Positions 24,537 to 32,869 of a DNA stretch of 36,916 nt are shown one piece after another; position 1 is the stretch's first letter, and each line of letters starts with the position of its first letter. Source of the stretch: an uncultured Acetatifactor sp. (lineage in GTDB: Bacteria > Bacillota > Clostridia > Lachnospirales > Lachnospiraceae); contig CAKRZO010000029.1 in the NCBI GenBank assembly GCA_934433135.1, positions 1 through 36,916 of the forward strand. The letters run 5' to 3'. Under the pieces are notes generated by a model that ran no database searches, was not told the origin of the DNA, and saw only the letters and a list, made by a program, of their open reading frames with translations. A program made the position numbers and the translations under genes.

Positions 24537-25370
24537 ATGAAAAACAAAAAGAAACTTATCCTTGTATACGTTCTGATTCTCATTTTAAGCGCACTTTTTA
24601 CATATCCCATCCTGTTGACCATGGCCAATTCCCTGCGACATTATGCCACTAAGACACCGGTTCTTTTTTTCGGCAAAGAGACAAGATATTTTGAAAACTA
24701 TTATTTTGCAGTAGTGATGGTTCCTTTTTTAAGGTATCTTTCCAATACCATGAAAATTGTCGTTATCAATGTCACCGGCTGTATCGTATTTGATGTAATT
24801 TACGGATATGCCTTCGCAAGGCTGAACGCTCCCGGGAAAAATCTGGTTTTTAAACTGGTGATGCTTCAGTTAATGGTTCCTTTTATTGCCATTCAAATTC
24901 CGCAGTTTGTGTTCTTTTATAAAATCGGACTGATGAACTCCTACTGGGTATTCGCCTTAAATGCCATCGCCGGAAATGCCTATAACATTTTTATGGTAAA
25001 ACAGTTTATGGCTTCTTTTCCCAGAGAACTGGAAGAAGCTGCAAAAATCGACGGTTGCGGTTTTTTGCGGCAATTTATCCGGGTAGTGATGCCGTGCTGC
25101 AAACCATTGGTTGTTCTGCTGTTTTTCAATGCCTTTCTGGGCGCATGGAACGAATACATGGGGCCTCAACTTTATTTTAAATCGGATAAATATCCTCTTT
25201 CCACAGCATTGTTCGGTAATTTGTATTATATGGCCTCCAAACCGGAAGTGCCGTTAGAACCGATCCGTCTGGCAGCATGCCTGCTCTTTACCGTTCCGAT
25301 ATTCATCCTGTTTTTCTTCTGCCAGAAATACCTGGTTCAGGGCATTGTTACTACAGGGCTGAAGGAATAA
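24537..25370 (+). CDS. ABC sugar transporter permease, MalG/UgpE type
   Basis: The protein has 277 residues. The N-terminal helix VYVLILILSALFTYPILLTM precedes a periplasmic segment, and the EAA loop ELEEAAKIDGCGFLRQFIRVVMP contacts the ATPase. The end QKYLVQGIVTTGLKE is typical of MalG-type permeases. It starts 17 bases after the MalF-type gene, with GGGTGG as the ribosome site, and is followed 49 bases later by the nucleoside hydrolase gene. Confidence 0.9.
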   Translation: MKNKKKLILVYVLILILSALFTYPILLTMANSLRHYATKTPVLFFGKETRYFENYYFAVVMVPFLRYLSNTMKIVVINVTGCIVFDVIYGYAFARLNAPGKNLVFKLVMLQLMVPFIAIQIPQFVFFYKIGLMNSYWVFALNAIAGNAYNIFMVKQFMASFPRELEEAAKIDGCGFLRQFIRVVMPCCKPLVVLLFFNAFLGAWNEYMGPQLYFKSDKYPLSTALFGNLYYMASKPEVPLEPIRLAACLLFTVPIFILFFFCQKYLVQGIVTTGLKE

Positions 25371-25419
25371 TAATTTAGAATGTATTTTCGTAAAAAATTA
25401 AGAATATGTAGAGGTTAGA

Positions 25420-26445
25420 ATGAGTATAAAAAAATTGATTTTAGATACCGATATCGGGGATGACATTGATGATGCCTATGCTCTGGCCATGGCGCTGTCT
25501 TTGCCGGAAATTGAACTGATCGGTGTCACTACCGTATTTAAAAATACAGATGCAAGGGCAAGAATTGCCTCTAAAATTTTAAAGCTTGCAAATCATAACT
25601 GTCCTGTCTATGCCGGTCTGTCTGTTACGGAGACAGGCGGAGAAGAGGATGAAATCCCCATTCAGTACACATCGGATCTGGATGAGGCATGCTACGCACC
25701 GCTTAATGATACTTCCTCAGATCGCGGACAGGGCGCAGTGGATTTTATTGTCCGCAGCGCCGAAACTTACGGAAGCGATCTGACGTTAGTCGCAATCGGT
25801 GCCCTGAGCAACGTAGCGGCAGCCATCCGGCAGAAGCCGGAAAGCATGAAGAAAATCGGACAGATCGTCCTTATGGGAGGCGATTTCGTAAGGCAGCTTC
25901 AGGAGTGGAACATTCTGTGCAATCCGTCCGCTGCCAAAACCGTATTGGAATCCGGGCTGAACATTACCTGTGTAGGACTGAATATCACGGAACAGACCAA
26001 TATCGGAAATGCAAATTTTCAGCACATTTTAGAGCAGGTAAACCATACGGATCCTTTGACGGCCTATCTGGCACAGTTGACAGACCTGTGGCACAAATGC
26101 ATTTATTATGAGGGTTGTATCCCGATTCTCCATGACTCTCTGACTCTTTATCAGGCATTTTATCAGGATATGACAAAGCTCGGCCACTGCAGAATTCATG
26201 TGGAAACAGAGAACCGATACGCCAAAGGCATGACCCTTAACATTGACCATTTATACAGAACTCACGAATATACTGAAGATACAAACTATGTACATGTGGT
26301 AACAGAGGCTCAGGCCGGGAAGTTTGTAGAATGGTTCATGGAGAAATTATTTCGCAGACAAAAGATGCATGAAGTACTGGTTGCAGATTCTGCAACCGTG
26401 GAAAAAGTATCTGAAAATGAGGATCAAAAGAATGGAAATGGATAA
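25420..26445 (+). CDS. Nucleoside hydrolase (IUNH family)
   Basis: The protein has 341 residues and is cytoplasmic. It carries the family Ca2+-binding motif at residues 9-18, DTDIGDDIDDAYALA, and LVAIGALSNVAAAI, IVLMGGDF and the late LHDSLTLYQAF segment expected of the fold. Family members hydrolyse the N-glycosidic bond of purine or pyrimidine ribosides to free base and ribose. It is unusual here: it lies in an oligosaccharide-importer operon with a glycosidase and an acetyl esterase, so the true substrate may be another furanoside. It overlaps the next gene by 14 bases. Confidence 0.9.
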   Translation: MSIKKLILDTDIGDDIDDAYALAMALSLPEIELIGVTTVFKNTDARARIASKILKLANHNCPVYAGLSVTETGGEEDEIPIQYTSDLDEACYAPLNDTSSDRGQGAVDFIVRSAETYGSDLTLVAIGALSNVAAAIRQKPESMKKIGQIVLMGGDFVRQLQEWNILCNPSAAKTVLESGLNITCVGLNITEQTNIGNANFQHILEQVNHTDPLTAYLAQLTDLWHKCIYYEGCIPILHDSLTLYQAFYQDMTKLGHCRIHVETENRYAKGMTLNIDHLYRTHEYTEDTNYVHVVTEAQAGKFVEWFMEKLFRRQKMHEVLVADSATVEKVSENEDQKNGNG

Positions 26446-28162
26446 AGGCTGTCTCCACGTCATCGGAAACGGAGATGTCTTAATTGCCCGGAGCGGTATG
26501 GATATTGTCAGTGTGAAAGGCAACCACTTATCCGGCAGAAATTGTTTCACCGGCAAAATAGCAAAAGATGAACTTACGGAATCAGCGAAAGTGCCGGAGT
26601 GCCGGGAACAAAGAGTCCATGGAGAGAATCTGTGGCGGTATACTTTCTTAACAGACGAAAACATCGCCTGGGAAATCAACGAATTTATAACGGATCGCTC
26701 CTGCTATATCTGGGAATGCAGAAACAACCCTCCCTTTTCCTATGAAATTACCCTGGATGATTCCGTTATCACCGGCGAAATCTTTCAAATGCCAGCCGGT
26801 GTCGCCTATGTAAATGATTATAAGACAGATCATGCGCTCTTTTTCCGGTTTTACGGAAACGGAATTACCTATACGCACAAAGATCGAAAGCTGCTTTTGA
26901 CTTTTGCCAAAAATGCCAGACTTGTAATTGCCTTTTCGGAAAACAGCCAAGAACTGTATCAACCTTCAGAAGGGATCTATTACAACTGCAAAATGCCGGA
27001 TATTTCCGCTTTGCACTTATCTGATATACGCCTGTCGGATGCCCTGGAAGATTTCTGGTATTTGTGCAGCAGTTACAGCAGTCCGAGCGGAGGCATTGTA
27101 GGGCTTGAATGGAACCTTTGCTACATCCGGGATAATTACGGAGTGTCCAGAGCGCTTCTGGCAGCCGGATTTACCCAAAAGGCAAAGGCTTTACTGGAAT
27201 TTTATCTTAAGGTATGGCAGAAAAAAGGATTTCTGGCAACTGCACAGTCTGTAGGAACTGACGGTGCCATGCATATCCATGAATGCGATGAAACCGAAAA
27301 TCCCGGCTATCTTATCCTACAGGCTTTTGATTATTATCTGGTAACCGGCGATTTTTCTTTTATGGAAGAGCTCTTCCCTATGCTGTCCTGGGCAATGGAT
27401 GTTCAGATTCGGCATTTATATGAAGGAATGATGCCTTTTTCCGGTGATGAGACTTATACCGCCTGCAACATGATCCCGCGGGCAAATCTGGAAGACGGCT
27501 CCTGCGAATCCACCATGCTTTTTATTAAGGCAGCTGAAAGAATGCTTTCCTACCGGGAAAACGAAGCCTGGGCAGACGCCCTCCGGGAGGCAAAATCCAC
27601 ATTTCGCCGGCATTTTCTTCGTAACGGCAGACTGCTTGCCAATCAACCGGAGCGTTCCAAAGCTCCGTTGGCGCCGGTTAAAAAAGGTGTCTGCTGCTAC
27701 TGCTTCCGTTATCTGGATGGTCTGAAACCGAATCCCCACAGGATCTATTCCTGTCCGGACTGCATGGGAAAAGAAGATATCTATGTACCGAAAGCTGTCA
27801 TTTTAAGCTGTGTGGAATTACTGCCTGCTTATCTGCACAGTAACCTATTATCTTTAAAAGAGCTAAAGCAGATCTATGAAAAGGCGGCCCTCTCCCTCCT
27901 CCAAAACGGCTGTTTTGCCGGACAGGGAGAACAAAAAAGATGCAGCGGCTATGAATATGGTCTTCTGCTATACGGGCTGGTTCAGGTCAAAAGCCCATAC
28001 GCTGCCCGGATCTATGAACTGGTATTGAACCGCCGGGATACCCAGGGAAGCTGGGCGGAATATTACGATGACGGCAAGCCGGCCGGAATGCGTTACCGGT
28101 GCTGGGAAGGCGGCGTCAATATCACCGCCCTGTTAGCTTATGCAGAAAAAAATGGAGGTTAA
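26432..28162 (+). CDS. Unrecognised (alpha/alpha)6-type glycosidase-like protein
   Basis: The protein has about 576 residues. I chose the ATG at 26432, 8 bases after AGGA and overlapping the end of the nucleoside hydrolase gene; earlier in-frame starts lack a ribosome site. The first ~200 residues look beta-rich, as in GH15/GH65/GH94-type enzymes. The rest is a repeated-helix region: GLEWNLCYIRDNYGVSRALL, then HECDETENPGYLILQAFDYY, PRANLEDGSCESTMLF and a final GMRYRCWEGGVNITALLAYA. A cysteine cluster, CCYC at 421-424 with CPDC at 441-444, could bind Zn2+ inside the barrel. No signal peptide is seen, so it acts on imported material. I cannot assign a family; acidic residues in HECDET and the Glu of GSCEST are catalytic candidates. 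Confidence 0.65.
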   Translation: MEMDKGCLHVIGNGDVLIARSGMDIVSVKGNHLSGRNCFTGKIAKDELTESAKVPECREQRVHGENLWRYTFLTDENIAWEINEFITDRSCYIWECRNNPPFSYEITLDDSVITGEIFQMPAGVAYVNDYKTDHALFFRFYGNGITYTHKDRKLLLTFAKNARLVIAFSENSQELYQPSEGIYYNCKMPDISALHLSDIRLSDALEDFWYLCSSYSSPSGGIVGLEWNLCYIRDNYGVSRALLAAGFTQKAKALLEFYLKVWQKKGFLATAQSVGTDGAMHIHECDETENPGYLILQAFDYYLVTGDFSFMEELFPMLSWAMDVQIRHLYEGMMPFSGDETYTACNMIPRANLEDGSCESTMLFIKAAERMLSYRENEAWADALREAKSTFRRHFLRNGRLLANQPERSKAPLAPVKKGVCCYCFRYLDGLKPNPHRIYSCPDCMGKEDIYVPKAVILSCVELLPAYLHSNLLSLKELKQIYEKAALSLLQNGCFAGQGEQKRCSGYEYGLLLYGLVQVKSPYAARIYELVLNRRDTQGSWAEYYDDGKPAGMRYRCWEGGVNITALLAYAEKNGG

Positions 28163-28163
28163 T

Positions 28164-28300
28164 GTGAAAAAATGCATTGAAATGTCATTTTTTCACAAAG
28201 CAATTTGTTTCTGAGCGAAAACAAATTGCTTTGATGGCAGAAGAGAAATCGCCTACGCGAATTTCTCTTCGCCCTCTTCGCGACAAAGCCGCTCAGAAAC
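28164..28300. repeat. Multi-hairpin intergenic element
   Basis: This fills the 148-base gap between two genes of the same operon with nested perfect inverted repeats: GTGAAAAAATG/CATTTTTTCAC (28164-28174, 28186-28196), CAAAGCAATTTGTTT/AAACAAATTGCTTTG (28196-28210, 28219-28233), and AAGAGAAAT/ATTTCTCTT (28241-28249, 28261-28269). An outer pair TTTCTGAGCG/CGCTCAGAAA lies at 28208-28217 and 28290-28299. It encodes nothing and differs in sequence from the GTAACAGTTCAG element. Confidence 0.75.
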
Positions 28301-28310
28301 AGAGGTTAAA

Positions 28311-29312
28311 ATGTCTGATATTATCTGGGAAACCGATCTGTTCCATCCCTATTGTGATATGGATGACTATTATGATCTGGCCATCCTGTTTGCTTTGGCT
28401 CAAAAAGGATTAAACATAAATGGTATACTGATTGATCACCCTCCAAATTGGCCTGATTCGGAACCTGCCCTTACTGCCTTAAAACAAATGGAAGTTATCA
28501 GTGGAATTACCGTTCCCGCTTGCGCCAGCACGCCCACACAGAAAGTCAGTCCCTTTTTTTTACCGGCAAAAGCACGAAATACAACGGGATCTGACTGGCT
28601 TATCCGATTACTGAAAAAAACAGATAAAAAAACGGATATTCACATTGCGGGTTCCTGTGAAGACATTGTATCCGCCCTGAAAGAAAAGCCGGAATTATTC
28701 GAAGAAAAATGTTCCGGAATTTATCTGAATGCAGGTACACTTCTGGCTCCATCCGCAAATCCACAGTACCGTCTGGAATATAACATGACCATGCATACTG
28801 CTTATTTTGAGTATTTATTTCAGGGACCTTATACGATCTTTTGGTCACCTTGCTTTTATGCATTGGATCAGGAATGGAAAGCCGTAGAAGGCAATGGCGG
28901 AAGCAGATATCCGATTTTGCAGTCTGATATTTTTCATGAAATAAAAGAACCTCTGCTTCTGTATTTTCTTTTCGCTCTGGAAAGATCAAGGGATCTGAAA
29001 TTCTCTGATTATGAAAACAGGAAAGCAGATCCCGATAAAGTCGAGTTTTTCGGCAGAAAGTGCCAGGATATGTTCTGTACAGCAGGACAAATCTGGTCAG
29101 CCGGATACTCTGTAGATGAAGCCGGAAATCTGTGCAGCAGAGAAAGCGGAGTTTTCTTTTTTGCCAGTGCTGATATTGCATGTGACAGATTCGGAAATAT
29201 CACATGGAATCTATCTCCGTCCGGCAGACATAAAATGCTGCAGATACCGGACCAGAGAAAATACACTGTTGCCATGAAAAAATCTTTGCTTCTGCTGCTG
29301 AAAGAACTATAA
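28311..29312 (+). CDS. Divergent nucleoside-hydrolase-like protein
   Basis: The protein has 333 residues and is cytoplasmic. The N-terminus ETDLFHPYCDMDDYYDLAIL keeps the aspartates of the IUNH metal motif (Asp9, Asp16, Asp18, Asp19) but has Glu in place of the first Asp and several inserted residues. Further on, DIHIAGSCEDIVSALKEKPE and GIYLNAGTLL match the usual ALGPLTNLA and xxMGG positions only loosely. It is much further from the family than the protein at 25420. GAGG lies about 6 bases before the ATG. Its place between the glycosidase-like and acetyl esterase genes suggests a specialised glycoside hydrolase role; activity on nucleosides is doubtful. Confidence 0.7.
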   Translation: MSDIIWETDLFHPYCDMDDYYDLAILFALAQKGLNINGILIDHPPNWPDSEPALTALKQMEVISGITVPACASTPTQKVSPFFLPAKARNTTGSDWLIRLLKKTDKKTDIHIAGSCEDIVSALKEKPELFEEKCSGIYLNAGTLLAPSANPQYRLEYNMTMHTAYFEYLFQGPYTIFWSPCFYALDQEWKAVEGNGGSRYPILQSDIFHEIKEPLLLYFLFALERSRDLKFSDYENRKADPDKVEFFGRKCQDMFCTAGQIWSAGYSVDEAGNLCSRESGVFFFASADIACDRFGNITWNLSPSGRHKMLQIPDQRKYTVAMKKSLLLLLKEL

Positions 29313-29338
29313 TCCAAAAAAGAAAGAAGGAAGCCATA

Positions 29339-30310
29339 ATGCCGATGATTGATATGCCCGTAAGGGCTTTGGAGAGCTATAAAGGAACCAATCCCCGACC
29401 GGTGGATTTTGATGAATATTGGGCGGATGCCATGAAAGAAATGAAAGTCGTTGATCCGCAGGTTATTATGACAAAAGCGGATTTTCAAACTCCGACCGTA
29501 GAATGTTATCATATGTTTTTCACCGGAGTAAACGGAGCCAGAATTTATGTAAAGCATCTCAGACCTGCAAAAATTGCCGGAAAGCTCCCCGCTATATTGC
29601 TTTTTCACGGTTACGGCGGCAACAGCGGAGCCTGGTCTAATGAAAAGCTTTCCTATGCCGCATCCGGGGCGGCAGTTTTTGCCATGGACACCCGCGGTCA
29701 GGGCGGCCAAAGTGAAGATACCGGCGGTGTACGGGGGAATACCTTAAATGGCCACATCATAAGAGGACTTGAAAATGAAGATCCGCAAAAACTGCTGTTT
29801 CGGGACATTTTTCTGGATACCGCCCAACTGGCCGGAATCGTCATGGGTCTGGATTTTGTGGATGAGACAAAAGTATATGCCGCCGGAGGCAGTCAGGGCG
29901 GTGCACTGACCTGTGCCTGCGCCGCACTGGAACCGCGAATTGCCAAAGCCGCGCCGCAGTATCCGTTTCTTTGCGACTACAAACGGGTCTGGGACATGGA
30001 TCTCGACATACAGGCTTATGGAGAATTAAAGGAATATTTCCGTAACTTCGATCCAAGACATGAAAGAGAAGAATCTATCTTTACCAGACTGGGATATATC
30101 GACATCCAGTACCTGGCGCCCAGAATAAAAGCGAAGGTACTGCTGTTTACCGGACTTATGGATAATGTATGTCCTCCATCCACCCAGTATGCTGCCTACA
30201 ACAAAATGAACTGTCCTAAAAAGCATATTCTGTATCCTGACTTCGGACACGAATACTTATATGGTGCGGACGACAGAGTTTATGACTTCTTTATCAATGA
30301 TAATTTCTGA
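29339..30310 (+). CDS. Acetyl esterase, CE7 (acetylxylan esterase/cephalosporin deacetylase)
   Basis: The protein has 323 residues, the normal length for CE7. It is an alpha/beta hydrolase with FHGYGGNSG forming the oxyanion region, the CE7-specific TRGQGGQSED near residue 119, the nucleophile elbow GGSQGG with Ser near 184, Asp in GLMDNVCPPST near 272 and His in FGHEY near 303. It has no signal peptide, so it probably removes acetyl groups from imported sugars. It is the last gene of the locus 2 operon, 26 bases after the nucleoside-hydrolase-like gene, with AGAAGGAAG as ribosome site. It implies that the imported glycoside is O-acetylated. Confidence 0.9.
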   Translation: MPMIDMPVRALESYKGTNPRPVDFDEYWADAMKEMKVVDPQVIMTKADFQTPTVECYHMFFTGVNGARIYVKHLRPAKIAGKLPAILLFHGYGGNSGAWSNEKLSYAASGAAVFAMDTRGQGGQSEDTGGVRGNTLNGHIIRGLENEDPQKLLFRDIFLDTAQLAGIVMGLDFVDETKVYAAGGSQGGALTCACAALEPRIAKAAPQYPFLCDYKRVWDMDLDIQAYGELKEYFRNFDPRHEREESIFTRLGYIDIQYLAPRIKAKVLLFTGLMDNVCPPSTQYAAYNKMNCPKKHILYPDFGHEYLYGADDRVYDFFINDNF

Positions 30311-30319
30311 AGAACACCA

Positions 30320-30357
30320 AACACCGCAGACGTTTTCCGGAAATCGTCTGCGGTGTT
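30320..30357. terminator. Bidirectional terminator stem between loci 2 and 3
   Basis: A perfect 13-base-pair stem, AACACCGCAGACG (30320-30332) with CGTCTGCGGTGTT (30345-30357), lies 9 bases after the esterase stop and 15 bases beyond the end of the convergent ROK kinase gene. The flanks are only mildly U-rich, so it relies on stem strength. Confidence 0.7.
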
Positions 30358-30372
30358 GAGAATCCTATCCTT

Positions 30373-31260
30373 TTAATGCGAACTGCAGAAATGATAAAAT
30401 GCACCTAGCATACCTGCGTCATTCTGATGTTTCGCAAATGTAATTTTTGTATGTTTTTCAATGCTGGCTACAAGATATTTTTTTAAAGCGCCTTCTATTC
30501 TTTCTTTCAAAAATTCTTCTTGAGCCATAATTCCACCGCCAAGTACAACTATTTCCGGATTAATTACGTAACATATATTTGCAATTCCTTTTCCTAGAAT
30601 ATCTGTCATCTCATCAATTGCCAAAAGACAAATTTTATCTCCCATTTTAGCCTCTTCAAATATATGATATCCATCCCACTTTTCTTGTGATTCACCTTTC
30701 CATTCGGCTACTTTTTTAGTCAGAATGCTTGCAGCTCCCAAAGTCTGGAAATCGCTGTTTCCCATATGCATGTATCCCACTTCACATGCGCTATTACTAA
30801 ATCCATGAAAAACTTTTCCATCTAATACAATACAGCCGCCAATTCCGGTTCCAATTGTTAGAATCAAGGCAACGCTGCTACCTTTTGCTGCACCCGAACG
30901 GCATTCCGCAAGCCCTGCACAATTTACATCATTTTCAACTTCGCATGGAATGTGAAACTTTTCTTCCAATGTCTTTTTAAACTGAGTTCCTGTATAATTT
31001 GGTATCAATGGTGCGGAATAAAAAATAGAGCCTTTTTTGGTATCAACCATACCAGCTGTAGAAATACAGATACCGGAAATTTTTTCCTGTGTTCTATTAA
31101 TCAGATCTTCTACTATCCCAATAATTTTTTCAAGTATTTCCGGCCCTCCTTTTTCTGCTTCCGTTTTTATCGATTCTTTTAATATAAGTTCAGCATTTTC
31201 CCCAATCAATCCATACTTGATTGCCGTGCCTCCAATATCGATACTAATATATTTTTTCAT
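30373..31260 (-). CDS. nanK: ROK-family sugar kinase, probable N-acetylmannosamine kinase
   Basis: The protein has 295 residues. The ATP-binding motif DIGGTAIKYGLI is at the N-terminus, followed by ENDVNCAGLAE (with the catalytic Asp), LTIGTGIGGCIVLDGKV and EVGYMHMG. The CxCGxxGC zinc cluster of many ROK proteins is absent, as in several Firmicute NanK proteins. The predicted reaction is phosphorylation of ManNAc to ManNAc-6-phosphate, inferred from the NanA-like and NanE genes upstream on the same strand; glucokinase activity is the main alternative. The ribosome site is weak. It is the last gene of locus 3, 68 bases after nanA. Confidence 0.82.
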   Translation of the reverse strand: MKKYISIDIGGTAIKYGLIGENAELILKESIKTEAEKGGPEILEKIIGIVEDLINRTQEKISGICISTAGMVDTKKGSIFYSAPLIPNYTGTQFKKTLEEKFHIPCEVENDVNCAGLAECRSGAAKGSSVALILTIGTGIGGCIVLDGKVFHGFSNSACEVGYMHMGNSDFQTLGAASILTKKVAEWKGESQEKWDGYHIFEEAKMGDKICLLAIDEMTDILGKGIANICYVINPEIVVLGGGIMAQEEFLKERIEGALKKYLVASIEKHTKITFAKHQNDAGMLGAFYHFCSSH

Positions 31261-31328
31261 CTCGTAATCTCATTTGCTTTCTATAGTATTTCCAAAAATC
31301 ATTACTTACCACCCCTTCTTCGTCCTTC

Positions 31329-32246
31329 CTATAAATATTTTTTCTTAGCATTGCAAATCATCTGTGCCGCTTCATTTACAATTGCCATATCTGCATCAAC
31401 TAATGACGGGAGCGGTTCTCTTACTCCACCAAGTTCGAGGCCTTCATTAATCTTCAGAATTGCCTTAATTACTGCATACATATTTCCATGTGCCGAACAC
31501 ATCTTGTAAATAATTTCATCACATGCATATTGGATTTCCCTTGCTTCTTCCATCTTTCCTGCTCTTACGTATTCATCCAGTTTCAGATACAGTTCCGGCA
31601 TAACTCCATATGTTCCACCGATAGCTCCTTCCGCTCCAATCACACGTCCGCTCATAAACTGCTCATCAGGACCGTTAAAGATAATATAATCAGGACCTGC
31701 TGCCTGTTTAAACATCTGAATATCCTGTACAGACATAGAAGAGTTCTTAACACCAATGACATTTGGATTCCTTCTCATTTCAGTAAACAACTTCTGTGTT
31801 AATGCAACACCTGCAAGCTGTGGAATATTGTAAATCACAAAATCAGTATTTGGAGCCGCAGCACTGATATCATTCCAATATTGAGCAATTGCATATTCTG
31901 GCAGATGGAAATAAATCGGAGGAATTGCCGCAATTGCATCAACACCAAGACTTTCTGCGTGTCTTGCAAGTCCCTGACTATCTTTTGTGTTATTGCATGC
32001 AACATGAGCAATAACTGTCAATTTTCCTTCAGCAACTTCCATTACATTTTCCAAAACAATTTTTCGATCTTCAACACTCTGATAAATACATTCTCCAGAG
32101 GATCCATTTACATAAACTCCCTTTACTCCTTTTTTTACGAAGTATTTTGTCAATGTCTGGACTCCCTCAGGACTAATGTCTCCATTCTTGTCATAGCATG
32201 CGTAAAATGCCGGAATAACGCCTTTGTACTTTTCAAGATTTCTCAT
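31329..32246 (-). CDS. nanA: N-acetylneuraminate lyase (NanA-like, DapA/NanA family)
   Basis: The protein has about 305 residues, the normal length. It is a class I aldolase TIM barrel cleaving N-acetylneuraminate to ManNAc and pyruvate. Visible motifs are IPAFYACYDKNGDIS, VYVNGSSGECI (pyruvate carboxylate-binding GSSGE), the tyrosine in VIYNIPQLAGV, and the Schiff-base lysine in IGVKNSS. I chose the ATG at 32246, with GGGAG 9 bases upstream; a frame start at 32285 has none. Neighbouring nanE and ROK genes support this family member over dihydrodipicolinate synthase. Confidence 0.87.
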   Translation of the reverse strand: MRNLEKYKGVIPAFYACYDKNGDISPEGVQTLTKYFVKKGVKGVYVNGSSGECIYQSVEDRKIVLENVMEVAEGKLTVIAHVACNNTKDSQGLARHAESLGVDAIAAIPPIYFHLPEYAIAQYWNDISAAAPNTDFVIYNIPQLAGVALTQKLFTEMRRNPNVIGVKNSSMSVQDIQMFKQAAGPDYIIFNGPDEQFMSGRVIGAEGAIGGTYGVMPELYLKLDEYVRAGKMEEAREIQYACDEIIYKMCSAHGNMYAVIKAILKINEGLELGGVREPLPSLVDADMAIVNEAAQMICNAKKKYL

Positions 32247-32286
32247 AATTTTTTGCTCCCTTCCTATAATTGTTACTAATTCCATG

Positions 32287-32350
32287 AGCTGTCACTGAAC
32301 TGCTTTTCCCAGCTGTCATTGACCTGCTCAGGTTTCTGTCATTGCTGATA
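32287..32350. repeat. Degenerate tandem repeat around CTGTCATTGACCTGCT
   Basis: Three related units, each containing CTGTCA(C/T)TG, follow one another at about 24-base spacing just upstream of nanA. They lie between the small ORF's hairpin and the nanA ribosome site and look like the edge of an inserted cassette. Confidence 0.4.
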
Positions 32351-32357
32351 TTCAGTC

Positions 32358-32381
32358 CCGTGGGCGGGAAGCCGCCCACGG
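32358..32381 (-). terminator. Strong hairpin after the small ORF
   Basis: CCGTGGGCGG and CCGCCCACGG form a perfect 10-base-pair GC-rich stem with a 4-base loop, 10 bases after the stop of the small minus-strand ORF. No U-tract follows. It would tend to block read-through from nanE into nanA, so nanA may need its own promoter. Confidence 0.55.
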
Positions 32382-32390
32382 AAGGTATCG

Positions 32391-32711
32391 TTATTCCGTC
32401 TTTATGTATTTTGCTAATGCAAGAAGTGCATAGGCTATGCTGCAGGCGTCCACCCTTTTCAGCTTTGTACCACTGAGCCGCTCCAGATTCCAAAAGAAAT
32501 CGGAAAGGGATGCCAGTTCCGTTCCCACATCCCAGTTGGGAATGCATAGATAGTTCCCATACGCATGATGTCCGAAAAGCAGATGGAAGTAGCTGCCCCT
32601 GGCTGTAACTTCGGCTTCGTACGGTTCCCGCTCAAGTCGAATAGGAACAATCTGTCCGATCCACGGCTTTTTTGAGTCTGCTGACAGTCTTGCCTGAAAT
32701 GTGATATTCAA
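32391..32711 (-). CDS. Small uncharacterised protein
   Basis: The frame encodes 106 residues with no clear ribosome site. It starts MNITFQARLSADSKKPWIGQ and includes GSYFHLLFGHHAYGNYL, IPNWDVGTELASLSDFFWN and a C-terminal helix. It has no signal peptide, membrane segment or known catalytic motif. It resembles small uncharacterised proteins carried by accessory or mobile DNA in Lachnospiraceae (possibly DUF6618), but I cannot confirm the family. It sits between nanA and nanE and is framed by hairpins on both sides, so it is most likely an inserted cassette, not a part of the sialic acid pathway. Confidence 0.55.
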   Translation of the reverse strand: MNITFQARLSADSKKPWIGQIVPIRLEREPYEAEVTARGSYFHLLFGHHAYGNYLCIPNWDVGTELASLSDFFWNLERLSGTKLKRVDACSIAYALLALAKYIKTE

Positions 32712-32727
32712 GTGGTGGTTTGCTTTT

Positions 32728-32869
32728 AGCCCTATAAGGGCTATATTACTGCTCGCCTAAAAGGCGGATGTCGCAAGCTGTTTTACCGGCTACCGCTAAA
32801 AAGCGGCTCCCTCACTATCTTCCTTTCTTGACTCCTCTGCTTACTCTATTCTCCCCAGCATAGCTGGGG
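32728..32869. repeat. Cluster of four small hairpins
   Basis: Four short perfect stem-loops follow one another: AGCCC/GGGCT (32728-32742), CGCCT/AGGCG (32754-32766), CCGCT/AGCGG (32793-32806) and CCCCAGC/GCTGGGG (32853-32869). They fill the stretch between the small ORF and nanE. They may be the leader of the inserted cassette; the last one could also end the nanE transcript. Confidence 0.5.

Noticed and set aside
29009..29710. Minus-strand open frame of 233 codons
   Set aside because: It spans the antisense of two well-supported genes and their gap.
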